Assembly (NCBI GenBank): GCA_019873645.1
Contig: JAIOAX010000036.1
Span: 1-47,428 of the forward strand
DNA length: 47,428 nucleotides
Source of the DNA: Chloroflexota bacterium
GTDB taxonomy: Bacteria > Chloroflexota > Anaerolineae > B4-G1 > SLSP01
Direction: 5' to 3'
This document shows positions 34,427 through 43,111 of this stretch, in pieces. The translations under genes and the position numbers were made by a program. Every line of letters starts with the position of its first letter. The first letter of the stretch is position 1. Under the pieces are notes generated by a model. It did not search any database, had not been told where the DNA came from, and worked only from the letters and a program-made list of their open reading frames with translations.

Positions 34427-35509
34427 ATGCGTCGCACTTTAGTCGTTTTGTTGATTTTGGTGGCTCTTATAGTCACCGCTTGTGGGCAGAAAACTACACC
34501 TGCCCCGACCGTTACGGAAGCTCCGCAAACTGTCGAAGCAACAAAGGCCACCGAGGCCCCCAAAACGGCCGAAGCACCCAAAGCCACCGCGACCCCTAAA
34601 ACCGCCGAGCCGACCCCTGTGCCGGTAGCCAAGCCCGTGCAGCCCCACTTGCTGCCCGAAGTCAACCCAATGGAAGTGAGCGGCAACATCGTCACCGCCG
34701 GCAGCTCCACGGTCTACCCGCTGGCCGAGCGCATGGCCGAGCGCTTCTACGACGAAGGTTTCAAGGGGCAGATCACCATTGACAGCATCGGCAGTGGCGC
34801 CGGCTTCGAGCGCTTCTGCAAGACCGGCGAGACCGACATCGCCAACGCCAGCCGCACCATCAAGGATTCCGAGAAGGAAGCCTGCGCTGCCATCGGCCGC
34901 ACCCCCATCGCCTTCCGCGTCGGCACCGACGCCATCGCCGTCGTCGTCAGCCAGGAGAATACCTTCGTCACCGACGTGACCCTCGAAGAACTGGCGCTCA
35001 TCTTCTCCACCGCCCAGAAGTGGTCCGATGTGCGCCCCGAATGGCCCGCCGAGCCGATCCTGCGCTTCATCCCCGGCACCGACAGCGGCACCTTCGACTA
35101 CTTCGTCGAGCACATCTTCAATAAGGACAAGGAACCCCACCTCAAGGCTTCCAACACCCAGTTGAGCGAGGACGACAACGTCCTGGTGCAAGGCGTCCTG
35201 GGCAGCCCCTACGCCATCGGCTACTTCGGCTACGCCTACTACGCCGAGAACGCCGGCAAGCTTAAGGCACTCGCCCTCAACGGCGTCGCCCCAACCGCCG
35301 AGACCGTCGAAGACAATTCCTACGCCCTGGCGCGCCCGCTCTTCATCTACTCCGATGCCAAGATTATGCAGGAAAAGCCCCAGGTTGCCGCGTTCATCAA
35401 CTTCTTCCTCACCTATGTCAACGAGGAAATCGTGGACGTGGGCTACTTCCCCGCCAGCGAGACCACGTTGGCCGCCGCGCAAAAGGCCTGGCTTGAGGCT
35501 ATGCAGTAA
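34427..35509 (+). CDS. pstS: Phosphate-binding lipoprotein PstS
   Basis: A 360-residue extracellular substrate-binding protein for the high-affinity phosphate ABC transporter. Start at 34427, with AGGAGGAG ten bases upstream; earlier in-frame starts lie in the promoter. Lipoprotein signal: MRRTLVVLLILVALIVTACG, lipidated Cys at 19. A long Thr/Ala/Pro/Lys linker (about 22-75) tethers the binding domain, which begins NIVTAGSSTVYPLAERMAERF, with DSIGSGAGFERFC and FIPGTDSGTFDYFVE as the phosphate-contact loops. Codon use is strongly C-ending, suggesting high expression. First gene of pstSCAB-arsC-phoU. Confidence 0.93.
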   Translation: MRRTLVVLLILVALIVTACGQKTTPAPTVTEAPQTVEATKATEAPKTAEAPKATATPKTAEPTPVPVAKPVQPHLLPEVNPMEVSGNIVTAGSSTVYPLAERMAERFYDEGFKGQITIDSIGSGAGFERFCKTGETDIANASRTIKDSEKEACAAIGRTPIAFRVGTDAIAVVVSQENTFVTDVTLEELALIFSTAQKWSDVRPEWPAEPILRFIPGTDSGTFDYFVEHIFNKDKEPHLKASNTQLSEDDNVLVQGVLGSPYAIGYFGYAYYAENAGKLKALALNGVAPTAETVEDNSYALARPLFIYSDAKIMQEKPQVAAFINFFLTYVNEEIVDVGYFPASETTLAAAQKAWLEAMQ

Positions 35510-35544
35510 ACAATCACCCGGGTTCAGCTATGGGTTCAGCTATA

Positions 35545-35575
35545 ATGTAGGTCGGATGAACAATCCGACCTACAT
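35545..35575 (+). terminator. Hairpin between pstS and pstC
   Basis: Perfect 13-bp arms, ATGTAGGTCGGAT (35545-35557) and ATCCGACCTACAT (35563-35575), with a 5-base loop. There is no strong T-run, so it may act as an attenuator or 3' stabiliser of pstS mRNA, giving more binding protein than permease. Confidence 0.6.
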
Positions 35576-35593
35576 TTGGCGAAATGGAGGCTT

Positions 35594-36775
35594 ATGGTCA
35601 GTCAAGTGAAAACCAGCGTATATCCCAATGAACTGGCAATGCAGCGGGCTGCGCTGCGCAAACGTCCACGCATCGCGGAAACCGTGATCCAGGGGTTTTT
35701 GTTCCTATGCGGTGCACTCTCAATTCTGGTCACACTGGGTATTGTATACGAGCTAGGTAAAGAATCGCTGCTTTTCTTCACCCGCCAACAGTGGGAAGGC
35801 ACCAATCGGACGTTGCTGGAAACCATAGATGCCACACAGACCACCTTTAAAATCACCGAAACGGGGATGGCGATCGGCCTCAACGACACCATTCGCATCG
35901 GCGCCGAGGTGCTGGAAGTGCGCGAAATCCGTGGGGATGTGATCACGGTAGCGCGAGGACAGCAGAAGACCATCGCGGAAGCGCATGCCGCCGGTGCAGA
36001 GATTGTACTGTCGCAGCGGGTCACGTTGACCGAATTTTTCACCAAGACGGAATGGAATCCCCAAATCGGTAAATTCGGCATCTGGGCGTTGGTGAATGCG
36101 ACTATGATGACCTCGCTGATTGCGATTGTGGTAGCCCTGCCGCTGGGCTTGTGTGTGGCGATCTACCTGAGCGAGTATGCCTCGGCCCGTGTGCGCAGTG
36201 TACTCAAGCCGCTGCTCGAAGTGCTGGCGGCGATTCCGACAGTCGTGTACGGCTATTTTGCCCTGATGTTTATGACGCCCTTATTGCGCGCCATTTTCGG
36301 CGTGGAACGTGTGGAAATCTACAATACCGCCTCGGCCGGCATCGTTATCGGCATCCTCATTCTGCCACTGGTCAGCTCGATGGCCGAAGACGCCTTAAGC
36401 GCCGTACCGCAATCCCTGCGCCAGGCTGCTTACGGATTGGGGGCCACACGCCTGGAGACGGCCTTGAGAGTCGTCGTGCCGGCAGCCATATCGGGTCTGG
36501 CGGCGGCGTTCATCGTCGCTGCGTCGCGCGCCATCGGCGAGACGATGGTGGTGGCGATTGCTGCGGGCGCCGGGCCGGCATTCACCTTCAATCCCTTCAA
36601 GGCCGCCGAAACGATGACCGGTCACATCGTGCGCATCAGCGGCGGCGACTTGAGTTACGATTCCATAGACTATAACAGCATCTTTGCCATCGGCCTGGTG
36701 TTGTTTTTTATCACGCTGGGACTGAATATCCTCAGCCAACGCATTGTCCGCCGTTTCCGGGAGGAATACGAATGA
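35594..36775 (+). CDS. pstC: Phosphate ABC permease PstC with an inserted beta domain
   Basis: A 393-residue permease. The ATG at 35594 follows GGAGG, with only three bases of spacing; a TTG at 35576 lies in the hairpin. The first membrane helix (about 28-50) is followed by an insertion of about 80 residues (roughly 60-140) before the BPD_transp_1 core with five helices. The insert reads TLLETIDATQTTFKITETG, LNDTIRIGAEVLEVREIRG and VITVARGQQKTIAEAHAAGA, a small beta domain like those in phage tail/fibre proteins. The core includes the EAA-type loop LSAVPQSLRQAAYGLGATRLET. PstC is normally near 300 residues. Its stop overlaps pstA (ATGA). Confidence 0.9.
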   Translation: MVSQVKTSVYPNELAMQRAALRKRPRIAETVIQGFLFLCGALSILVTLGIVYELGKESLLFFTRQQWEGTNRTLLETIDATQTTFKITETGMAIGLNDTIRIGAEVLEVREIRGDVITVARGQQKTIAEAHAAGAEIVLSQRVTLTEFFTKTEWNPQIGKFGIWALVNATMMTSLIAIVVALPLGLCVAIYLSEYASARVRSVLKPLLEVLAAIPTVVYGYFALMFMTPLLRAIFGVERVEIYNTASAGIVIGILILPLVSSMAEDALSAVPQSLRQAAYGLGATRLETALRVVVPAAISGLAAAFIVAASRAIGETMVVAIAAGAGPAFTFNPFKAAETMTGHIVRISGGDLSYDSIDYNSIFAIGLVLFFITLGLNILSQRIVRRFREEYE

Positions 36776-38037
36776 GCCGGATCAGTCATAAGCATACTAC
36801 CCATTTGGATACCGCAGGGTTTGTCCCCAATCTGGAACGCCGTCACCGTATCGGTAAATTCTGGTTGGGCGTCTTCCGCCTGTCTACTTGCGTGGGAATC
36901 ATTGCCCTCGCCACCTTGCTGTTCAATGTTGCCGATGGTGCTTTCGGATATGTAGCCATCGAGAACAAAGTAGCTCCCGAGACGCTGACAACAAACGGTG
37001 TTGCACTCGAAGATTTGTCCAAAGAGGAACTTATGCGCATTTTGCAGGCCAATATCTCTGCCGGATTATTCCGCCGCCTGGAAAGCGAAATGCCGTTTGC
37101 CGAACGCAGTCAACGAGACGTTTACAACTTGATCATGGAGCGCGTGGTACAACCGCGCGTGGTGCAACAATGGTCCTTGAAAGACTCGCTTTTGCGCAGT
37201 GCCGCCATCAAGGCCGAGGCCACGCGCGATTATCCCAATGCCAGACTGGAATTCAAAAGCTGGCTAAACAAAGACTTCCTGCGCAACCCGCAATCGGCTA
37301 AAGCGGAGCGCGCCGGCGTGCGCACAGCGATCCTGGGGTCCCTGTGGACGGTGGGAATCGCCATCCTGTTCGCCTTCCCCATCGGCGTGGGTGGTGCGAT
37401 TTACCTGGAAGAGTACGCCGGTGATAACGCCATCAACCGCATCATCCGCACCAACATCAACAATCTGGCCGGCGTCCCCTCGATCATTTACGGCATCCTG
37501 GGACTGGCCATCCTGGTGCGCGCATTGGAGCCGTTGACCAGTGGGACGTTGTTCGGTTATGCCGACCCCACCACGGCGAACGGGCGCACCATTCTTTCGG
37601 CAGGACTTACGTTGGGATTGCTGATTTTGCCGCTGATCATCATCAATGCACAGGAAGCCATCCGCGCCGTCCCCAACTCGCTGCGGCAGGCCAGCTTTGG
37701 GCTGGGGGCCACGCGCTGGCAAACGGTATGGCATCACGTCTTACCCAACGCTATGCCCGGTATCCTCACCGGCACGATCCTCGCCATCTCACGGGCAATG
37801 GGCGAGACCGCGCCGCTAGTCGTCATCGGCGCTTCCACGTTTATCAACCAGGATCCAAACGGGCCGTTCTCCAAATTCACGACCCTGCCCATCCAAATCT
37901 ACCAGTGGACCTCACGCCCTCAAGATGTTTTCAGGAACATCGCTGCCGCCGCGATCATCGTGCTGGTCACGTTACTGCTGTCCTTAAATGCAAGCGCGAT
38001 CATTTTACGCAATCGGTTAAGTCGGAGGTTAGACTAA
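36772..38037 (+). CDS. pstA: Phosphate ABC permease PstA with a large extracytoplasmic insert
   Basis: A 421-residue permease partner of PstC; family members are usually 280-300 residues. After the first helix (about 28-55) comes an insert of roughly 120 helical, charged residues (about 56-178; LSKEELMRILQANISAGLFRRL), then the permease core with a coupling loop IRAVPNSLRQASFGLGATRWQT. The insert position matches that of DUF3333 in some proteobacterial PstA proteins, though similarity is not claimed. Start overlaps pstC; stop abuts the pstB ATG. Intact. Confidence 0.9.
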   Translation: MSRISHKHTTHLDTAGFVPNLERRHRIGKFWLGVFRLSTCVGIIALATLLFNVADGAFGYVAIENKVAPETLTTNGVALEDLSKEELMRILQANISAGLFRRLESEMPFAERSQRDVYNLIMERVVQPRVVQQWSLKDSLLRSAAIKAEATRDYPNARLEFKSWLNKDFLRNPQSAKAERAGVRTAILGSLWTVGIAILFAFPIGVGGAIYLEEYAGDNAINRIIRTNINNLAGVPSIIYGILGLAILVRALEPLTSGTLFGYADPTTANGRTILSAGLTLGLLILPLIIINAQEAIRAVPNSLRQASFGLGATRWQTVWHHVLPNAMPGILTGTILAISRAMGETAPLVVIGASTFINQDPNGPFSKFTTLPIQIYQWTSRPQDVFRNIAAAAIIVLVTLLLSLNASAIILRNRLSRRLD

Positions 38038-38856
38038 ATGGCTACACGCATAACCCCAGGGAGCGGCAGCTTCCCGCAACCAGTTAGCAATCACTACGCC
38101 ATTGAAGCGCGCAATCTGCGCGTTTATTACGGGAACTTTCTCGCAGTGAAGAACGTCAATCTACAAATCCCGCGGCAGAAAATCACGGCATTGATCGGGC
38201 CTTCAGGCTGCGGTAAGAGCACAATGCTGCGCGCCTTCAACCGCATGAACGAGCTGGTGCCGACGGCGCGCACCGAGGGCGAAATTTTTTACAATGCGGT
38301 CAACATCTACGATCCCGACATTGATCCGGTCGAAGTGCGGCGGCATATCGGTATGGTGTTCCAAAAGCCCAACCCCTTCCCCAAAAGCATCTATGAGAAC
38401 GTGGCCTGGGGGGCGCGCATCAACGGCTACAAGGGCAACATGGACGAGCTGGTTTTCGGGGCGTTGCAACAGGCAGCGCTGTGGGATGAGGTGAAAGACA
38501 AGCTCAATCAGAGCGGGCTGTCGCTCTCCGGCGGGCAGCAACAACGCCTGTGTATCGCCCGCGCGATTGCCGTCAGGCCCGATATTATCCTGATGGATGA
38601 GCCGGCGTCGGCGTTGGATCCCATCGCCACCCTGCGCATCGAAGAATTGATGAAAGAATTAGCGCAACAATACACCATTATCGTAGTGACACACAACATG
38701 CAGCAGGCCGCGCGCGTATCGGATTATACGGCCTTCTTCTCCCTCGATGAGCGCGACCGCGCCGGCATCCTCATCGAGTACGGCCCGACCAAGAAGCTAT
38801 TTACCAATCCAGAGAACAAGATTACCGAGGATTACATTACCGGCAGATTTGGGTAA
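38038..38856 (+). CDS. pstB: Phosphate ABC transporter ATPase PstB
   Basis: A 272-residue ABC ATPase. Walker [10 protein letters not shown] (residues 56-64), Q-loop [19 protein letters not shown], signature LSGGQQQRL, Walker [13 protein letters not shown] and switch His in VTHNM; all canonical for PstB. It starts directly after the pstA stop. Downstream (38857-38969) is a short spacer of GGGAGTAG and ATTACCAATT direct repeats with no gene, before arsC. Confidence 0.95.
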   Translation: MATRITPGSGSFPQPVSNHYAIEARNLRVYYGNFLAVKNVNLQIPRQKITALIGPSGCGKSTMLRAFNRMNELVPTARTEGEIFYNAVNIYDPDIDPVEVRRHIGMVFQKPNPFPKSIYENVAWGARINGYKGNMDELVFGALQQAALWDEVKDKLNQSGLSLSGGQQQRLCIARAIAVRPDIILMDEPASALDPIATLRIEELMKELAQQYTIIVVTHNMQQAARVSDYTAFFSLDERDRAGILIEYGPTKKLFTNPENKITEDYITGRFG

Positions 38857-38975
38857 GGTAGGGAGTAGGGAGTAGGAAATAGGGAGTAAGAAGTTATTCC
38901 AGAATTACCAATACTCACTTCTCATCACCGATTACCAATTACCAATTACTCATTTCCCCCTCCAAGGAGATGATG

Positions 38976-39443
38976 ATGAACAAAAAACGTGTGTTGTTTC
39001 TCTGCACCGGCAATTCGGCGCGCAGTCAGATGGCCGAGGGCTTCGTCAACCATGAGTTAGGCGATAGTTGGGAGGCTTTTTCCGCCGGGACAAAGCCGGC
39101 CGAGGCAGTGCATCCTATGGCGGTCGCGGCGATGGCCGAAGTCGGCATTGATCTGACCGGTCACCGTCCCAAATCCACCGAGGAATTCCGCTATAGCCCA
39201 TTTGACTTAGTTGTGACTGTGTGCGATCATGCAGCTAAACATTGTCCGGCCTGGCTCGGCGCAGGGGAGAAAATCCACATCGGATTTCCCGATCCGGCAG
39301 CCGCCGACGGTGGCGACGCGGCGAAAATGCAAATCTTCCGGAAGGTACGTGACGCCATCCGTCGGGAAATCTTGAAGCTGCTGCGCGAGTGGCAGCCACA
39401 GCCCCCAAAACAGGCGCTCGAGTTTGTGGCCGAATTAACTTGA
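38976..39443 (+). CDS. arsC: Thioredoxin-type arsenate reductase in the pst operon
   Basis: A 155-residue low-molecular-weight phosphatase-fold enzyme. Three consecutive ATGs occur (38970, 38973, 38976); the third is best spaced from AAGGAG (38964-38969) and puts the P-loop nucleophile at Cys10 (CTGNSARSQ). Cys83 and Cys90 (VCDHAAKHCP, C-x6-C) complete the redox triad of thioredoxin-coupled ArsC, which distinguishes it from tyrosine phosphatases. It would reduce arsenate taken up by mistake through the phosphate transporter. It lies between pstB and phoU on the same strand. Confidence 0.85.
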   Translation: MNKKRVLFLCTGNSARSQMAEGFVNHELGDSWEAFSAGTKPAEAVHPMAVAAMAEVGIDLTGHRPKSTEEFRYSPFDLVVTVCDHAAKHCPAWLGAGEKIHIGFPDPAAADGGDAAKMQIFRKVRDAIRREILKLLREWQPQPPKQALEFVAELT

Positions 39444-39452
39444 GGTGAATCC

Positions 39453-40142
39453 ATGTCCAGTCCGAGAAAAACCTTTGAACGCGAATTGCAACAACTCCAG
39501 GACCAGGTCCTGGTGATGGGCAGTATGGTCGAAGAGGCCATGATGACGGCCATCGAACAGTTAAAAAAACGCGATCTGGCCGGCGCGCAGCGACTCATCG
39601 AACACGATGTCGAAATCAACGCCAAGCGCTATGCCATCGAGGGACAAACCCTGGCGCTGATTGCCTTACACCAGCCGGTGGCGCGCGACCTGCGCACGCT
39701 CGCCGCGATCCTCGAAATCGCCACCGAACTGGAACGCATTGCTGACTACGCGAAGGGTATCGCCAAGATCAACCTGCTCATTGGCGAAAAACCGCTGCTC
39801 AAACCCCTCATTGACATTCCCCTGATGGCCGAGAAAGCCATGAGCATGCTGCGGCGTTCCCTCGACGCTTTCGTGCAGCAAGATGTTGAAGCCGCCCGCA
39901 GCATCCCCGCCGCCGATGACGAAGTGGATCAGCTGTACGAGCAGGTATACCGCGAGCTTATCACCTACATCCTGGCCGACCCACGCACCATTGAACAGGC
40001 CAATCATCTGCTATGGGCGGCGCACAACCTGGAACGCGCCGCCGACCGCGTGTCGAACATCTGCGAGCGCATCCTGTTCACCGTGACCGGCGAGCTGTCG
40101 GAGTTCGATTCGCAGGTCAAAATCCGTAAGTTCGAGGCATAA
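39453..40142 (+). CDS. phoU: Phosphate regulator PhoU
   Basis: A 229-residue all-helical protein with two PhoU repeats (about 15-105 and 120-210), each with the E/D-containing metal-site pattern (TELERIADYAKGI and HNLERAADRVSNI). PhoU links Pst transporter state to the phosphate-sensing kinase, repressing the Pho regulon when phosphate is plentiful. GAGGTG precedes the ATG. Last gene of the operon, nine bases after arsC. Confidence 0.95.
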   Translation: MSSPRKTFERELQQLQDQVLVMGSMVEEAMMTAIEQLKKRDLAGAQRLIEHDVEINAKRYAIEGQTLALIALHQPVARDLRTLAAILEIATELERIADYAKGIAKINLLIGEKPLLKPLIDIPLMAEKAMSMLRRSLDAFVQQDVEAARSIPAADDEVDQLYEQVYRELITYILADPRTIEQANHLLWAAHNLERAADRVSNICERILFTVTGELSEFDSQVKIRKFEA

Positions 40143-40144
40143 AA

Positions 40145-40190
40145 AAACGTTCCAACGTTTGAATGTTTGAAAGTTCAAACGTTGGAACGT
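40145..40190 (-). terminator. Strong intrinsic terminator between phoU and cpaF
   Basis: Perfect 18-bp arms, AACGTTCCAACGTTTGAA (40145-40162) and its complement (40173-40190), with a 10-base loop. On the minus strand it is followed by TTTTTT (40146-40141), a classic terminator for cpaF; it may also slow phoU transcription. The AACGTTCCAACGTT core recurs near 44660-44683. Confidence 0.75.
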
Positions 40191-40203
40191 TAGAAAATCG
40201 GCA

Positions 40204-41664
40204 TTAAACCGCGCTCTTCTTCATAAACATAGCTGGCGGCAGGTTGAAGCCGTATTGCTTGAAGACACTGTCGCACTCCGGGCGCACACCGGTTGGCCCG
40301 TGGTACCCCTTCACCTTGCCGTCTGGGCCGTCTCCCTCATCAAAGAATTTGTAAATATCCTGCATGATGACGGTTTCCCCTTCCATCCCGATAATTTCGG
40401 TGATGTTCGTGACCTTGCGACTGCCATCGCGCAACCGTGAGGCCTGGACGATCATGTGAATGGCCGAGGCAATCTGCTTGCGCACGGATGTGAGCGGCAG
40501 GTCCACGCCGGCCATCAGCACCAACGTTTCCAAACGCGAAATGCAGTCGCGGGGCGAGTTCGCGTGAATCGTGGTCATGCTGCCGTCATGGCCGGTGTTC
40601 ATCGCCTGCAACATATCCAGCGCCTCGCCACTGCGGCACTCGCCGACCACAATGCGCTCCGGACGCATCCGCAACGCATTGACGACACACTGGCGGATGG
40701 TTACTTCGGTGGGGCTGATGGGATTGGGTTTTTTAGTCTCCAGGCGCACCACGTTGCGCTGCCGTAATTGCAATTCGGCGGCATCCTCGATGGTAACGGT
40801 ACGCTCATGTTCGGGGATGAAACCGGAGAGGATGTTGATCAGCGTCGTCTTGCCGGAGCCGGTGCCGCCAGAGACGATGATGTTGCGCCGCGACACCACC
40901 GCCGCCTCCAAAAAGCGCGCCATGTCCTCATTGAGCGATCCAAAGCGCAACAGGTCGTTCATGGTGAGCTTTTCTTTGGAGAACTTGCGGATGGTGATGT
41001 TCGGACCGTCAATCGCGCACGGGCGGATCACGGCGTTCACGCGCGAGCCGTCAGGCAGACGCGCGTCAATCAGCGGGTGATCCACCGAAACGGTACGGCC
41101 CAACGGGAGAACAATGCGCTTGATAATACGTTCCACATGGTCGTCGTCCAGGAACTTGAAACCCGTCTCACGCACCCGGCCGTTCTTTTCAACAAAGATA
41201 ATGTACGGGCCGTTCACCATGATTTCGGTGATGTCGGTGCGATCAATGAGCGGCTGAATTGGGCCGTAGCCAAAGGCCTCATTCAACACATTGGCGATGA
41301 ATTCCTCTTGCGAGATGGTCGGTGGCAGCCTGAAGTTACTGCTACCAATGAGCTGTTGAAGCTTTTCGAGGGCCAATTTCTCCAGCTCCGGCGTGCGCTC
41401 CAGCGGCAGGTCCAGCGGGATACTGGGGGCCAGGAACTTCTGGCGCAGATTATCCGCAATCTGCAACTGCATGCGCAGCAACGCCGCTTCACGGTCCGAA
41501 ATGAAACCGCGCTGCCGGGGTGTCCCCGGCGGTTCCGGCTCCAGCGGACGGAACATTGGATCAGGCGGTTCCTCTTTTTTCTCAGCTTTTGGCTGCGCTA
41601 CCGGCGCCGGCGCAGGGGTAGGCGGTACCGTTTCGGTCGCATCTCGACGTTTGAAAAGAGACAT
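40204..41664 (-). CDS. cpaF: CpaF/TadA-family secretion ATPase
   Basis: A 486-residue type II/IV secretion ATPase that powers Tad pilus assembly or related export. A Pro-rich N-terminal linker (about 15-55) precedes the N-terminal domain and the RecA-like core: Walker A VSGGTGSGKTTLIN, Asp box TIEDAAELQL, Walker B MRPERIVVGECRSGEALDML and a His box TGHDGSMTTIHANS. The C-terminus has the usual EIIGMEGETVIMQDIYKF. No TadB, TadC, pilin or prepilin peptidase gene is adjacent, so it is an isolated copy in this window. Confidence 0.92.
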   Translation of the reverse strand: MSLFKRRDATETVPPTPAPAPVAQPKAEKKEEPPDPMFRPLEPEPPGTPRQRGFISDREAALLRMQLQIADNLRQKFLAPSIPLDLPLERTPELEKLALEKLQQLIGSSNFRLPPTISQEEFIANVLNEAFGYGPIQPLIDRTDITEIMVNGPYIIFVEKNGRVRETGFKFLDDDHVERIIKRIVLPLGRTVSVDHPLIDARLPDGSRVNAVIRPCAIDGPNITIRKFSKEKLTMNDLLRFGSLNEDMARFLEAAVVSRRNIIVSGGTGSGKTTLINILSGFIPEHERTVTIEDAAELQLRQRNVVRLETKKPNPISPTEVTIRQCVVNALRMRPERIVVGECRSGEALDMLQAMNTGHDGSMTTIHANSPRDCISRLETLVLMAGVDLPLTSVRKQIASAIHMIVQASRLRDGSRKVTNITEIIGMEGETVIMQDIYKFFDEGDGPDGKVKGYHGPTGVRPECDSVFKQYGFNLPPAMFMKKSAV

Positions 41665-41675
41665 AGGACCTCCGT

Positions 41676-41803
41676 AAGAATCAGCGAAGCAAAGAATCAG
41701 CGAATCAAAGAATCAGCGAAGCCAAGAATCGGCGAAGCAAAGAATCAGCGAAGCCAAGAATCGGCGAATCAAAGAATCAGCGAAGCCAAGAATCGGCGAA
41801 TCG
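41676..41803. repeat. 16-bp tandem repeat, eight copies
   Basis: Eight head-to-tail units start at 41676, 41692, 41708, 41724, 41740, 41756, 41772 and 41788. Consensus AAGAATCAGCGAAGCA with A/G at position 8, G/T at 14 and A/C at 16. It lies upstream of cpaF and the cohesin gene, which diverge. The rest of 41804-41997 contains a TATAAT at 41925-41930 for the rightward gene. The unit is not a multiple of three, so it is not coding. Confidence 0.85.
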
Positions 41804-41997
41804 GCAAATCAACAACCCTTACCTCAAGATGATAGCACAGTTTCGGCAGAGTGTCAATAAGCGTTCTTACCAAAATCAAACCCGTATTTTGCAAGTAAAA
41901 CATTCCCCATTCTGTGAAAGTGGATATAATAAAGTTATGGTGTTTGACTGTGCACACAATGAGACGTAAGCACAAAGATTGAAAGGAGCGCAAACTG

Positions 41998-43029
41998 ATG
42001 GGGAAACTAAGACGGCGTGTGATGTGGGCAAGTATACTCCTGGCTCTGATAACCTTAGGTATACTGGCTTATGTAGCATACGCGCAGGGTACTCCGATGG
42101 TCAAAATTGTTCCTGCCGAGGCCACCATCCAGGTCGGACAAACCATCGAGTTGACGGTGCGGGTCGAAAATATCGCCAACCTCTTCGGTGCCGATTGGAG
42201 CATCAAGTTTGACCCCAATCTGCTGGAAGTCGTGGACGCCGACCCCAACATGCCGGGTGTTCAAATCGCAGCCGGCGACCTTCTCAGCTCCGATTATGTG
42301 CCAACCAATCAAGTTGTAGATGGCACTATTTCCTACGTGGTGCAGCAGGTCGAACCCAGCATGCCCGTCAGCGGCAGCGGCGCGCTCGCGCGGATTACCT
42401 TTCGCGCCAAAGCCAGCGGCGTTTCAGACATCGTGCTGGAAGAGGCCTACCTTTCAAATTTTGACGGCGACGGCCTCTTCAGCGTTTTGCAAAACGGCAA
42501 GCTGACCATCGTCTCCGCCGGCGGTGAAGTGCCCACTGCCACACCTGCGCCCCCTACCCCCACCCCCGCGCCGACTACGCCGCCCCCTCCGACGCCTAAG
42601 CCGTCAACAACCACACCGTCGCCGGCTTACAACTGCGTCAACCTTCAGGGGTATCACATCGTCCGGCGCGGCGAGACCCTCTACGCTATCGCCCGCGCTT
42701 ACGCCACCGATCCTTACGCCATCGCCGCGTGTAATCCTACGGTCAACCCGCGCCTGATTCACGCCGGCAATCATCTGGCGATTCCCTACGCGCCGTGGAG
42801 CAACGTCCCTCCCGGCCCCACAGCCGCACGGCAGTTCACTCCACGGCTGACGCCGGCGCCCCTCCCCACCCCCGCCGCCGGTTGCCGCGCCTGGCACACC
42901 GTTCAGCCGCGCGAGACGCTCACCGCCATCGGTCTGCGCTATCAGGCCGACTTGTGGGACATCGGACGCGCCAACCGTATCTACAACCTGCATCTCATCC
43001 ACGCGGGGCAGGTGTTATGTATCCCATAA
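41998..43029 (+). CDS. Secreted cohesin-like domain protein with two LysM domains
   Basis: A 343-residue exported protein. A signal anchor/peptide (about 8-30, WASILLALITLGILAYVAYAQG) is followed by a cohesin-type beta domain (about 34-178: VKIVPAEATIQVGQTIELTV, LFGADWSIKFDPNLLEV, ALARITFRAKASG), a Pro/Thr linker (about 180-208) and two LysM modules (about 215-265, 297-343; YHIVRRGETLYAIARAY and WHTVQPRETLTAIGLRYQ), the latter with extra cysteines that may form disulfides. AAAGGAG precedes the ATG. It probably binds cell-wall glycans and presents a protein-binding module. Confidence 0.85.
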   Translation: MGKLRRRVMWASILLALITLGILAYVAYAQGTPMVKIVPAEATIQVGQTIELTVRVENIANLFGADWSIKFDPNLLEVVDADPNMPGVQIAAGDLLSSDYVPTNQVVDGTISYVVQQVEPSMPVSGSGALARITFRAKASGVSDIVLEEAYLSNFDGDGLFSVLQNGKLTIVSAGGEVPTATPAPPTPTPAPTTPPPPTPKPSTTTPSPAYNCVNLQGYHIVRRGETLYAIARAYATDPYAIAACNPTVNPRLIHAGNHLAIPYAPWSNVPPGPTAARQFTPRLTPAPLPTPAAGCRAWHTVQPRETLTAIGLRYQADLWDIGRANRIYNLHLIHAGQVLCIP

Positions 43030-43037
43030 GACTCTAA

Positions 43038-43106
43038 ATCAGCAGATTGAGCAGATTAAGCAGATAAAAGGTACTAAAATCTGCTCAATCCGCTTAATCT
43101 GCTGAC
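43038..43106. terminator. Imperfect hairpin between convergent genes
   Basis: Repeated GCAGATT(A/G)A(G) units (43038-43065) pair with their complement (43079-43106), about 24 of 28 positions, between the cohesin-LysM gene (+) and the GT39-like gene (-). Bidirectional terminator likely, and also a dispersed repeat. Confidence 0.5.
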
Positions 43107-43111
43107 CCGTT

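Noticed and set aside
40768..41832. 354-codon plus-strand frame running through the 16-bp repeat
   Set aside because: Antisense to cpaF and continuing by chance through the repeat, which shifts frame every unit.
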